From Variovorax sp. V213 (lineage in GTDB: Bacteria > Pseudomonadota > Gammaproteobacteria > Burkholderiales > Burkholderiaceae_C), in the NCBI RefSeq assembly GCF_041154455.1, contig NZ_AP028664.1, positions 3,597,001-3,661,000 of the forward strand: a DNA stretch of 64,000 nucleotides, written 5' to 3'. The notes beneath the pieces are model-generated. The model made no database searches, was not told the DNA's origin, and was given only the letters and a program-made list of their open reading frames with translations. Shown piece after piece: positions 28,594-38,300 of this stretch. The translations under genes were made by a program, and so were the position numbers. Position 1 is the stretch's first letter, and every line of letters starts with the position of its first letter.

Positions 28594-31416
28594 TCAATGC
28601 GCCTTGTCCCAATTGGGACCGATGCCGATCTCGGCCAGCAGCGGCACCTTGAGTTCCGCCACGCCGGCCATCAGGCGCGGAATCTCGGTGCGCACCCATT
28701 CGACCTCGGCCTCGGGCACTTCGAACACCAGTTCGTCGTGCACCTGCATGATCATGCGGGTGGCGCGCTTCTCTTCGTCAAGCACGTTCTGTACCTTGAT
28801 CATGCTGAGCTTGATCAGGTCGGCCGCGGTGCCCTGCATCGGCGCGTTGATGGCCGCGCGCTCGGCGCCGCCGCGGCGCGGGCCGTTGGGCGAATTGATC
28901 TCGGGCAGGTACAGGCGCCGTCCGAACACGGTCTCGACATAGCCCTTTTCCTTTGCGAGCGCCTTGGTCTCGTCCATGTACGCCTTCACGCCCGGGTAGC
29001 GCGCGAAGTAGCGTTCGATGTAGGACGCCGCGGCCTTGGTTTCGATGCCCAGGTTGCGCGCGAGCCCGAAGCTGCTCATGCCGTAGATGAGCCCGAAGTT
29101 GATCACCTTCGCGTAGCGGCGCTGCTCGCTCGACACCTGGTCGGGCGTGGAGCCGAACACTTCCGCCGCGGTGGCGCGGTGCACGTCGATGCCTTCGCGG
29201 AAGGCGCGCAGCAGCGACTCGTCGCCGCTGATGTGCGCCATGATGCGCAGCTCGATCTGCGAGTAGTCGGCGCTGGCAATCACGCTGCCGGCCGGCGCAA
29301 TGAAGGCTTCACGCACGCGGCGGCCTTCGGGCGTGCGGATCGGAATGTTCTGCAGGTTGGGATCGTTGCTCGACAGGCGCCCCGTGACCGCCACCGCCTG
29401 CGCATAGTGCGTGTGGACGCGGCCGCTGCGCGGGTTGGCCAACTGGCCCAGCTTGTCGGTGTACGTGCCCTTGAGCTTGGACAAGCCCCGGTGCTCGAGG
29501 ATCTTGGCCGGCAGCGGATAGTCCTCGGCCAGTTTCTCGAGCACTTCCTCGTCCGTGCTCGGTGCGCCGCTCGGCGTCTTCTTGACGACCGGCAGGCCCA
29601 GCTTGGTGAAGAAGATCTCGCCGATCTGCTTGGGCGAACCCAGGTTGAAGGGCTGGCCCGCGATCTCGTAAGCCTCCTGCTCGAGCGCCATGATGCGCGT
29701 GCCGAGTTCATGGCTTTGCGCCGCGAGCGTGGGCGCGTCGATCAGCACGCCGTTGCGCTCGACGCGGTAGAGCGCCTCGCTCGAATCCATCTCGAGCTGG
29801 TAGATGAAGCGCAGCTTTTCGTCGCGCTCGATCTGGGGCCACAGTGCCAGGTGAACGTCGAGCGTCTGGTCGCTGTCCTCACACGAATACTCGGCGGCCT
29901 TGGCGATGTCGACCTGGCTGAACGGAATCTGGTGTGCACCCTTGCCGCACAGGTCTTCGTACGAAATGCCGCTGCGGCCCAGGTGGCGTTCGGCCAGGCT
30001 TGCGAGGCCATGCGGCCGGTGCGCCTCGAGCACGTAGCTCTGCAGCATGGTGTCGTGCGCATAGCCCTGCACCTCGATGCCGTGGTTGGCGAGCACGTGG
30101 CGGTCGTACTTGATGTGCTGGCCGAGCTTTTTCTTCGCAGGGTTTTCGAGCCAGGGTTTGAGCCTGGCGAGCACTTCGTCGATGGGCAACTGCGCAGGCG
30201 CGTCGGGATAGTTGTGCGTGAGCGGAATGTAGGCCGCCTCGCCGGGCTCGACGCTGAAGCTCACGCCGACGATGCGCGCGACCATCTCGTCGAGCGAGGT
30301 GGTCTCGGTGTCGATGGCGGCCAGCTCGGCGGCCTCGAGCTTCGCGAGCCAGGCGTCCAACTGCTCCCAGCTCGTGATGGTCTCGTACTTCAGGTTGCTC
30401 GCGGGCGCTGCCGCCTCCATCGCGCCGAGGTCAGCCGATTCGTCGAACAACCCGCCCTGATCGCTGCTTGCCGCGCCGCCGCGGGCCGTCTGCTTCTTGA
30501 TGTTTTCCTCGATCAGCTCCGGCGGCACTTCCAGTGCCTCGAGCGACTTGACCAGGCTCTTGAAGCCGAACCTCTCGTAGAAAGGCTTGAGCTCGGCGGT
30601 TTGCGGCGCGCCCACCGGCAAGCCTTCGAGCGACGGGAGGCCGGTGACGTGGCCGGCCAGGTCGCAATCGGTGCGGATGGTGACGAGGTTCTTGCTCAAC
30701 GGCAGCTTGTCGAGTGCCTTGCGCAGGTTCTCGCCGGCCTGGCCTTTCACCTCGGCGGCGCGTTCGATCAGCGCGTCGAGCGAGCCGTATTCGAGCAGCC
30801 ACTTGGCAGCGGTCTTCGGGCCGACCTTCTCGACACCGGGCACGTTGTCGACCGCATCGCCGACCAGCGTCTGGTAGTCGATCATCAGGTTGGGCGGCAC
30901 GCCGAATTCCGCCGTGACCCCGGCCACATCGCGCCTCTTGCCATTCATCGTGTCGATGATGGTGATGTGCTCGTCCACCAGCTGGCTCAGGTCCTTGTCG
31001 CCGCTGGACACGATGACCTCGACGCCCTGCAGCGCCGCCGTCCTGGCGAGCGTGCCGATCACGTCGTCGGCTTCGATGTCGGGCACGCAGAGCACCGGCC
31101 AGCCCATGAGCTTCACCACCTCGTGGATGGGTTCGATCTGGCTGCGCAGATCGTCGGGCATGGGGGAACGGTTGGCCTTGTATTCGGGGTACAGGTCGTC
31201 GCGGAACGTCTTGCCGGGCGCGTCGAAGATGCATGCCGCGTAGTCGGCGCGGACCTCGCGGCGCAGCGCGGTCATCATGTTGATCATGCCGCGGATGGCG
31301 CCGGTCGCGGGGCTTTTCGGATCGCCGGGCACGGCCCGCAGGTCGGGCATGGCATGGAAGGCGCGGTAAAGATAGCTCGAGCCATCGACGAGCAGCAGCG
31401 TTTTCTTGTCGGTCAT
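28594..31416 (-). CDS. polA: DNA polymerase I
   Basis: This 940-aa enzyme fills gaps in repair and removes Okazaki primers. The N-terminal 5'-3' exonuclease domain (LLLVDGSSYLYRAFHA...) covers about 1-290. The 3'-5' exonuclease domain retains the metal motif AAIDTETTSLD near residue 365, so proofreading is probably intact. Polymerase motifs follow: A at SADYSQIELRIMAH, B at KVINFGLIYGMSSFGLA and C at MIMQVHDELVFE. I start at ATG 31416 (MTDKKTLLLVDG), not the ATG at 31464. Divergent from the DUF2782 gene, followed by thrB, as in many beta- and gammaproteobacteria. Confidence 0.97.
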   Translation of the reverse strand: MTDKKTLLLVDGSSYLYRAFHAMPDLRAVPGDPKSPATGAIRGMINMMTALRREVRADYAACIFDAPGKTFRDDLYPEYKANRSPMPDDLRSQIEPIHEVVKLMGWPVLCVPDIEADDVIGTLARTAALQGVEVIVSSGDKDLSQLVDEHITIIDTMNGKRRDVAGVTAEFGVPPNLMIDYQTLVGDAVDNVPGVEKVGPKTAAKWLLEYGSLDALIERAAEVKGQAGENLRKALDKLPLSKNLVTIRTDCDLAGHVTGLPSLEGLPVGAPQTAELKPFYERFGFKSLVKSLEALEVPPELIEENIKKQTARGGAASSDQGGLFDESADLGAMEAAAPASNLKYETITSWEQLDAWLAKLEAAELAAIDTETTSLDEMVARIVGVSFSVEPGEAAYIPLTHNYPDAPAQLPIDEVLARLKPWLENPAKKKLGQHIKYDRHVLANHGIEVQGYAHDTMLQSYVLEAHRPHGLASLAERHLGRSGISYEDLCGKGAHQIPFSQVDIAKAAEYSCEDSDQTLDVHLALWPQIERDEKLRFIYQLEMDSSEALYRVERNGVLIDAPTLAAQSHELGTRIMALEQEAYEIAGQPFNLGSPKQIGEIFFTKLGLPVVKKTPSGAPSTDEEVLEKLAEDYPLPAKILEHRGLSKLKGTYTDKLGQLANPRSGRVHTHYAQAVAVTGRLSSNDPNLQNIPIRTPEGRRVREAFIAPAGSVIASADYSQIELRIMAHISGDESLLRAFREGIDVHRATAAEVFGSTPDQVSSEQRRYAKVINFGLIYGMSSFGLARNLGIETKAAASYIERYFARYPGVKAYMDETKALAKEKGYVETVFGRRLYLPEINSPNGPRRGGAERAAINAPMQGTAADLIKLSMIKVQNVLDEEKRATRMIMQVHDELVFEVPEAEVEWVRTEIPRLMAGVAELKVPLLAEIGIGPNWDKAH

Positions 31417-31501
31417 CGGGCCATTTTGCCGTGCCCGGACCGGGCTCCCGAACCACGGCGGCAAGCGCCGCCCGCCGACACGCTGGAAGCGGCCCCGAGC
31501 C

Positions 31502-31513
31502 TACAATCCTCGC
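31502..31513 (+). promoter_or_regulatory. -10 box immediately before the DUF2782 start (possible leaderless transcript)
   Basis: TACAAT at 31502-31507 ends six bases before ATG 31514. A -10 box at that distance predicts transcription starting at or within a base or two of the start codon. The same TACAAT-N6-ATG layout precedes uvrD, and CAAAAT-N6-ATG precedes polA. Confidence 0.45.
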
Positions 31514-31879
31514 ATGCCTAGCCCCACACTCCTGGTCGCCCGCCGCATCCTGCTGGCGCTGGCCTTTGCCGTCCCTTTTGCCGCCGTCCAGGCGCAGCCC
31601 GCACCTGCCGGCGCCTCCGCGCCGCCCGAGTCGCTACAAAATCAGGAGCAGGCCGACGGCCGGCGCAACCAGAAGGTCGAGCACATCCACACGGAAGACA
31701 GCGGCGCCTCGGTCGACGAGGTGCGCTACGGCGGCCGTACGCAAAGCATCAACGTGAAGCCCAAGGCCAACGTGCCGGGCTACGAGGTGCGGCCGAACGA
31801 TCCAGGCGCGCGGACGGGTTCGGGCGACGCAAACTCGAACGGCAACGGCGCCCGGGTCTGGAACGTGATGAAGTTCTGA
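31514..31879 (+). CDS. DUF2782 domain protein
   Basis: This 121-aa exported protein has a signal peptide (RILLALAFAVPFAAVQA). Its core KVEHIHTEDSGASVDEVRYGGRTQSINVKPK...PGYEV fits the DUF2782 family of small periplasmic proteins. Genes of this family characteristically sit between polA and the homoserine kinase gene, exactly as here. The C-terminal 30 residues are Gly/Asn-rich. Its function is unknown. The start was chosen from the -10 box and signal peptide; no ribosome site is visible. Confidence 0.8.
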   Translation: MPSPTLLVARRILLALAFAVPFAAVQAQPAPAGASAPPESLQNQEQADGRRNQKVEHIHTEDSGASVDEVRYGGRTQSINVKPKANVPGYEVRPNDPGARTGSGDANSNGNGARVWNVMKF

Positions 31880-31922
31880 CCGTGCCGCGCTTTCAATCTG
31901 CAGCGACACGCTGAGCACCGCC

Positions 31923-32969
31923 ATGGCAGTTTTTACCGAAGTCGAATTCGGCGAGGCCGACGCGCTCGTGCAGCGCCTGGGCCTGGGTCCCCTGCGCGAG
32001 CTTCGCGGCATCGAGGGTGGCATCGAGAACACCAACTACTTCGCGACCACCGAGACCGGCGAGTTCGTGCTGACGCTGTTCGAACGCCTGGGCGCCGAGC
32101 AGCTTCCGTACTACCTTTGTCTCATGAAGCACCTGGCGGGCCGCGGCCTGCCGGTGCCCGAGCCCGTGGCCGATCCGGCCATCCAGCCGCCGTCGGGACA
32201 CGCACTGACAATCCCCGCGAACGCCCCGTGCGAACTGCTGCTCAAGGTGGCAGGCAAGCCGGCCGCGCTGGTGCAGCGGCTCTCGGGCCGGAGCGAACTC
32301 GCACCGCGCGCCGCCCATTGCACCGAACTGGGCGCCCTGTTGGCGCGCATGCACCTGGCGGCGCGCGACTTTCCGCGCATCCAGGCGAACCTGCGCGGCC
32401 TGGCCTGGTGGAACGACACCGTGCCGGTGGTGCTGCCCTACGTCGATGAATCGCAGGCCGGGCTGTTGCGCGCCGAACTCGCCTACCAGAACCACGTGGC
32501 CGAGTCGTCGGCCTATGCGGCGCTGCCTCGCGGACCGGTGCACGCCGACATGTTCCGCGACAACGTGATGTTCGCCACCGGCGAAGACGCCGGCGTGGCA
32601 CCGCGCCTCACCGGCGTGTTCGACTTCTACTTTGCGGGCACCGACACCTGGCTGTTCGACCTGGCCGTGTGCCTGAACGACTGGGCCATCGACCTCCCGA
32701 CCGGCCAGCACGACGCCGAACGCGCCGACGCGCTGCTGTCGGCCTATGAAAACGTGCGCCCGCTGAACGCGGCCGAGCGCGCCCTGCTGCCCGCCATGCT
32801 GCGCGCCGCGGCGCTGCGCTTCTGGATCTCGCGGCTCTGGGACTTTCACCTGCCGCGCGAAGCCAGCATGCTGAAGCCGCACGACCCGGCGCACTTCGAG
32901 CGCGTGCTGCGCGAGCGCGCTGCCCATCCGCACGCCATGGCGCAGTCGCTCGAACCGCTGGCCGCCTGA
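31923..32969 (+). CDS. thrB: Homoserine kinase type II (ThrB, aminoglycoside phosphotransferase fold)
   Basis: This 348-aa kinase phosphorylates L-homoserine on the path to threonine. It belongs to the APH-like ThrB type of pseudomonads and burkholderias, not the GHMP type of E. coli. The N-terminal MAVFTEVEFGEADALV...GIEGGIENTNYF is diagnostic. The catalytic loop LPRGPVHADMFRDNVMF (HxD...N) and the metal Asp in GVFDFYFAG follow the APH pattern. It lies 43 bp after the DUF2782 gene and 10 bp before the next membrane protein gene. Confidence 0.93.
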   Translation: MAVFTEVEFGEADALVQRLGLGPLRELRGIEGGIENTNYFATTETGEFVLTLFERLGAEQLPYYLCLMKHLAGRGLPVPEPVADPAIQPPSGHALTIPANAPCELLLKVAGKPAALVQRLSGRSELAPRAAHCTELGALLARMHLAARDFPRIQANLRGLAWWNDTVPVVLPYVDESQAGLLRAELAYQNHVAESSAYAALPRGPVHADMFRDNVMFATGEDAGVAPRLTGVFDFYFAGTDTWLFDLAVCLNDWAIDLPTGQHDAERADALLSAYENVRPLNAAERALLPAMLRAAALRFWISRLWDFHLPREASMLKPHDPAHFERVLRERAAHPHAMAQSLEPLAA

Positions 32970-32979
32970 TTCTCAAAAA

Positions 32980-33810
32980 ATGAAACTCCACCTCGTGCCG
33001 GCGCGAACCGGCGCCGAATGGGTCCGCCTCGGGCTCAAGACTTTCTGGCGGCAGCCGCTCGCCTTCATCTCGCTGTTCTTCCTGCTGATGGCGCTGATCT
33101 CGACGGTGTCGCTGCTGCCGCTCGTCGGCAGCGTGCTGGCGCCGGTGCTGCTGCCCTTCATGACGCTGGGCCTGATGGTGGCCACCTCGGTGGCGTACAC
33201 CGACAACGCCGAGGGCATTGGCACCGACGGGCACGCGCAGCGCCCCACCGGCTCCGCCATGTTCGTTGCCGTGGCCGGCGCCATGCGCGCCGAGTGGCGT
33301 TCGCTGGTCAAGCTCGGCGTGATCTCCGCGCTCTATTTCGTGGTGGCCGTGCTGCTGACGACATTCGTCGACGGCGGCCAGCTGGCACGCGCCTACCTGC
33401 TCGACGAAGTGCTGACGCCCGAGGTGATGGCGAGCAGCGACTTCCAGGTGGCGCGCATGCTCCTGATGTGCCTGAACCTGCCGCTCTCGCTCGCGATGTG
33501 GCACGCCCCCGCGCTGGTGCACTGGCACCGCGTGGAACCGGTGAAGAGCGTGTTCTTCAGCGTGGTCGCGCTGTTTCGCAACTTCGGCGCCTATGCGCTG
33601 TTCGGCCTGGCGTGGCTCGGCGTGTTCTTGCTCGCCGGCATCGGCATCGGCCTGATCGCCACCGTGCTGATCGGCGTCGGTGCGGTGGGCGGAGGCGCAG
33701 CCGCCGCGGCCATCGGCAACGTGCTGATCGTCGGCACAGCGCTGGTGCTCGCGGCCATGTCGATGAGCTCCACCTGGTTCACCTTCCGCGACAGCTTCGA
33801 CCCGAACTGA
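32980..33810 (+). CDS. BPSS1780-family membrane protein
   Basis: This 276-aa inner-membrane protein has about five or six predicted helices. It begins with the typical VPARTGAEWVRLGLKTFWRQPLAF found in BPSS1780-like proteins of Burkholderiales. No enzymatic motif is visible and the role is unknown. It is co-directional with thrB, with which it may be co-transcribed. It ends 18 bp from the convergent DUF3999 gene. Confidence 0.8.
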   Translation: MKLHLVPARTGAEWVRLGLKTFWRQPLAFISLFFLLMALISTVSLLPLVGSVLAPVLLPFMTLGLMVATSVAYTDNAEGIGTDGHAQRPTGSAMFVAVAGAMRAEWRSLVKLGVISALYFVVAVLLTTFVDGGQLARAYLLDEVLTPEVMASSDFQVARMLLMCLNLPLSLAMWHAPALVHWHRVEPVKSVFFSVVALFRNFGAYALFGLAWLGVFLLAGIGIGLIATVLIGVGAVGGGAAAAAIGNVLIVGTALVLAAMSMSSTWFTFRDSFDPN

Positions 33811-33828
33811 CTCGCGGCCGAAGGGCGC

Positions 33829-35364
33829 TCAGTCTGCCAGCGCCCTGTCCCTGCGCAGGCTCGCAAAAAGCGACCATGCCATGCCGGCCAGCAACAGCAG
33901 GCCGATGCCCAGCGCCCCCCACAACCACCATTTGCGCGACGCATCGGGCTGCGTCGGAACGGGCAATTGCGCGGCCGCGGCGACCACGGCTTCCACAGCG
34001 GCCACCGGCGCTGGCGGCAGCGTGACGGAGGCTTCGCCCGCCGCAACGGGCTTGTTCGCGGAATAGCCCGGCACCAGCGTGGCCAATGCCAAGGCCGCTC
34101 CCGGCGAACCGCCCTGCACCGCGTTCTTTTCGGGCGCCACATTCCAGGCCAGAGAAAACGGTGCAGCACCTTGCGCCAGGAACACCAGCGTGCGCGGCGT
34201 GGCGCCCACCGCAATCGTCGGAGGCGTTGCGCCCAGCACGCTCACCGGCCCGGCCGTGCGCAGCCGCAGGTGCGAGTAGCTCCTGCCGTCGAGCGCCAGC
34301 AACGGTGAATGCGCCTCGCCGCCCGGTTGCGCAAGGCGGTACACCACACTGTCGAGCAACGGCACTTCGCCCGGGCTGCCCGTGGACGGTGCCGGCCGGC
34401 GTTGCTGATGCCGCAACGCATACAGCGGATTGCGCGGCACGGGCGTCGGCTCGGCCGCTGCCGGGGTGGCCGCGAGAAGGCCTGAAATACCGACCTGCGC
34501 CAGCGTGTTGACGTCGGCCAGGTCGATGCGCAAGCTCTCCACCGGAAGGCCGCGCGGCAGCGCGTAGTCGCAATGGTCGGTGCCGCAACGCTCCGGCTTG
34601 AGCGCGCCTGTCCATTCGAGCGGCGCCACGGGTTCGATCTCCTGCACGCTGTCGATCGCGACGCCGGTCAGCGGCACGCCGTTCTGCGGATCGCTCCAGC
34701 GCAGGCGCAGGAAATGCGCGTGCACGCTGCCCAGGTCGACCGCCAGGCGTTCGATGGTCTGGCCGCCGTGCGCCAGCCGCACCAGTTGCTCTTCGCCTCC
34801 CACCGGCCGCCAATGCCGCAGGTCGTCGCTGGCTTCGAGCCTGAAGGCGAACAGGCCGCGCGCTTCCGGCGCCACTTCGAAGCGCGCCTGCAGCAGGCCG
34901 CCCTTGAGCTGGCTCGCATCGATCAGCCATTGCGCCGCTTCAGCTGGCTTGCGCGCCGGCTTGCGGGCCAGCGCCAGCGAGCCGTCGGGCCGCACCTTGA
35001 AGCGGAACGATGCGTCGTCGTCCGATGCGTCCGCAGCGCCTCCCGCACTCGCGGGCAGCGCGAAGATCGGCACCTCCTTCGACGTGAAGTGCGGCGCGGC
35101 GGCTTCGTTGCGCAGCCACGCATAGGGCACGGCGTTGCCGGCGGCATTGCGCACGCGCAGGTCTCTCAGATCGCCGTATGCGGCATGGGCGTAGATGCCG
35201 AGTGGCAGCGCGAGCCGGTGGTAGGGACCGTTGCCCTGCAGGGCGATGGAGGCAGTTGCCGTGATCGGAGGCTGCGCCCCGGCCACACCGAACCAGGCCG
35301 CAGCCAAACCCGCGGCCAGACGAATACGCACCCTGGGGCGCAACGGCCTTGCATGGTGCTTCAT
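33829..35364 (-). CDS. DUF3999 domain-containing protein
   Basis: This 511-aa protein has a signal peptide (RIRLAAGLAAAWFGVAGA), a long periplasmic beta-rich region and a single C-terminal helix (WWLWGALGIGLLLLAGMAWSL) before a short basic tail. DUF3999 proteins occur next to DUF2339 membrane proteins, as here. Two Cys (ERCGTDHCDYALP) near residue 285 may form a disulfide. GAAGGAGGTG lies just before ATG 35364. The start overlaps the DUF2339 stop by four bases, so the two are translationally coupled and probably work together at the membrane. Function is unknown. Confidence 0.83.
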   Translation of the reverse strand: MKHHARPLRPRVRIRLAAGLAAAWFGVAGAQPPITATASIALQGNGPYHRLALPLGIYAHAAYGDLRDLRVRNAAGNAVPYAWLRNEAAAPHFTSKEVPIFALPASAGGAADASDDDASFRFKVRPDGSLALARKPARKPAEAAQWLIDASQLKGGLLQARFEVAPEARGLFAFRLEASDDLRHWRPVGGEEQLVRLAHGGQTIERLAVDLGSVHAHFLRLRWSDPQNGVPLTGVAIDSVQEIEPVAPLEWTGALKPERCGTDHCDYALPRGLPVESLRIDLADVNTLAQVGISGLLAATPAAAEPTPVPRNPLYALRHQQRRPAPSTGSPGEVPLLDSVVYRLAQPGGEAHSPLLALDGRSYSHLRLRTAGPVSVLGATPPTIAVGATPRTLVFLAQGAAPFSLAWNVAPEKNAVQGGSPGAALALATLVPGYSANKPVAAGEASVTLPPAPVAAVEAVVAAAAQLPVPTQPDASRKWWLWGALGIGLLLLAGMAWSLFASLRRDRALAD

Positions 35365-38300
35365 GCGACACCTCCTTCGGGCAACACATCCTTCTCCATA
35401 TCTTTTCTGGTTGGTGGCACGGGCGCGAAATAGCCCACCAGCAGCAGCAATGCACCGACCGCGATGAACGACACGATGCGGAACAGCCCGCCCCGGTCCG
35501 CGAGTTCCACGAAGAACAGTTTCAGCACCACGACGCCGAGCAGCGCAGCGCCGGCCACCCACAGGGTGCGCACCCCGCGTGCATGTCCGAGGACCATCGC
35601 GACCACGCCGCAGATCGCCCAGGTGATGGAAAGCGCCGCCTGCGTGAGCCACGAGGCGTAGAGCGCGTCGAACCGCCATTCGACGCCCGCATAGTGATGG
35701 CAGCTGCGCAGCACCAGGCCGGTCAGCAGCGCCAGGCCGGTGAGGCCGAGTACACCCTTCGCAACCATCGGCTGGACGCGCGCGAACGAGCCCTGCGGCA
35801 AGGCTCGCCACCAGAGCACCAGCGCGAAGAGCACCAGCCATTGCGCCAGCTCCAACGGGTTCAGCAGCGGCACGTAAGGCAGCGGCGCCGCGTTGCCCGG
35901 GCTGGTGGCATTGGTGACCCAGACCCACGCCAGCAGGTAGGCCGCCACGGGCATGGCCGCGATCTCGAGGTACGCGGCCCGGTACTCGGACACCGGCCAA
36001 CGCTGCAGCAACGCGCGCGAACGCAGCATCCACAGCGCGAGCGCGGGCACGATGGCCCAGCCCAGCAGTTGCCAGCTCGACCATTCCGCGCCCACGCGCC
36101 CTAGCTGCCATTGGCATTCGCGCGCCGCAAGCAGCACGAAGAACCAGAAGCCCACCACGTGCAAGGGCGCCAGTGCCGAGGGGGCCAGCCAGCGCTTTTG
36201 CGCGTGCAAAAGCCGCAGGTGCCAGAGCAGCGCGAGCGGCCAGGCGATCCAGCCCAGCGCGCTCGACGGCACATACACCGCGGGCGCCGCCAACGCAGCG
36301 CCATGGGCGGCAATCAGCACCAGTCCCGGCAAGGTGGCCAGGGTGGCCCGGCCCAGCTGCGGCCAGCCGCGCCGGTGCGCCACGACCGCCGACAGGACGG
36401 AGGTCACGAGCACGATCGCCATGGCGGCCGCGGCCAGATGGCCGGCCAGCCCGTTGCGGCGCAGCACCTCGCTGGATTCGTCCAGCCAGCCGAAGAGCCA
36501 CCAGGCCAGGCCCCAGACGACCGGCGCCCACAGCACGACCGGATGGGCGCACCAGTCGTTGATCCAGCGCGTGCGCTTGGCCGTGGTTGTGGTGCCTTCG
36601 GTGGCACGCCGCCAGGCCTCGCCGCTCATCCAGCTGCCGGCCAGCAGGGCCGCGAGCCCCAGCACCACCGGCGTCCAGAACCCCAGGTGCGCGAAAGCCG
36701 GCGGCGGGCTGTTGCCGTAGAAGATCCAGATCCGGCCAAAGACGTGCAGCAGCGCCGAAATGACCTGCAGCACCCCCGCCAGCGCCGCGAGCGGCTTGTG
36801 CGCCATGCGCAACGCCACCCAGAGCACGACCGTGGCCGTGAGTGGCCACAGCAAAGCAGCCTGAGCAAGGCTCACCTGGAACAGCATCGCGAGATGCAGC
36901 AGGCTCACGCCCGCAATCACCGCGACCGCATTGCCCAACGACCACACCGGCTGGATGCCGCGCGCCAATGCGGCGCGGTGCGCCTGCAGCATCGACCATG
37001 CGGCGCTGCCGAGCAGGCTGAGCGCGATCAGGCTCGCCGCCACGGCGCCCTCCCAGCCGGTTGCAAGCACCTGCTCGCCGGCACGGGCATCGGCCACGCG
37101 ATGCAGCGTGGCAATGAAGCCGGCCACTGCCAGCGCCTGCATTCCGTACGTCACGAAGGCCAGCGGCCGCAGCTTGAAGCGCACCGCCACGGCAAAGGTG
37201 GCAGAAGCCAGTACGGCCGTTGCAGCCGCCGCCCATGCGGGCGTGAAACACTGCCACAACAGCAGCGTGAGCGCGCCCATGCCGAGCCACGGCAAGGCAG
37301 TGCCCGTCAGCGCTTCCCAGCCATTGCTTTCGTCGAGCTTGGCGCGGCGGTGAATGGTCCACATCGCGAAGGCGCTCACCGCCACCAGCAGCGGGCCGAT
37401 CACCGAGCCCTGCAACAGCGGATGTCCCGCCGCTGCATCGAGCTGCGTGGCTTCGAGCAGCTTCCACACCGCGCCCCCAAACACCAGGAAAGAGAAGGCA
37501 CGCGCATACACGCGCCCCTGCCGGGCACCCAGCCAGTACATGCCGGCAGCTTCCACGGCCCACGCCGCGCCTGTCCACCGGCCCTCGAGGCCGAGCGGGA
37601 TGGCAAGCGTGCCGAAGATCACGCCGACGATCGCGTAGGCCTCCGCGAGCAGCGCCAGGCCCTTGGGTTGCGTGGCGAACACCAGGCGGCCCAGCACCAG
37701 GTAGAAGGCCGCGAGCGCCATCGCCGAGAACGCGGCGCCGTATTCCCACGGCTGCATCAGCAGCGCCTGCAGGCCGAACGCGACCATGGGCGTGCCGAAC
37801 ACGAGCGAACTGTCGACCCGGCCCGCGCGGCGCAAGGTATCGAGCGCGCGCGCGGCCAGCGGCTGTGCGGGCTGCACGGGCGCATCGAACAGCGTGCGGC
37901 GCGCAAACAGCAGGCCGATGGCCACGAACAGCAGGAAGAAGACCACGAGGAAGGGCTGCACGATGCCGTACTGGTCATCGGTGTAGTACTTGTGCGCCCA
38001 GCCCGCGGCCAGCGTGAAGGTGCCGATGAAGCCGATCAGGTTCAACACGCGCCAGGCCTTGAACCAGGCGATCAGCACGATGCCGACATCGAGCACCAGC
38101 AGGTAGGTGAAGAGCCCCACCGGCCGATTCTGCCCGGTGGAGGCAAGCACCGGCGCAGCAAAGCCTTCGAGCGCCGCAACGATGGCCAGCATTGGCGCGT
38201 TCTGCAGCACCGCCAGCACCGCACTCAGCGCAGCCACGCCAAACAGGAAAACGAAGCCCGCGGTCGGCGGCAGCAACTCATGCACCTTCATGGCCGCCAG

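Noticed and set aside
28339..31521. 1060-aa open frame on the plus strand opposite polA
   Set aside because: It is a compositional shadow of polA; the translation is rich in Arg/His/Gln/Val without recognisable motifs.
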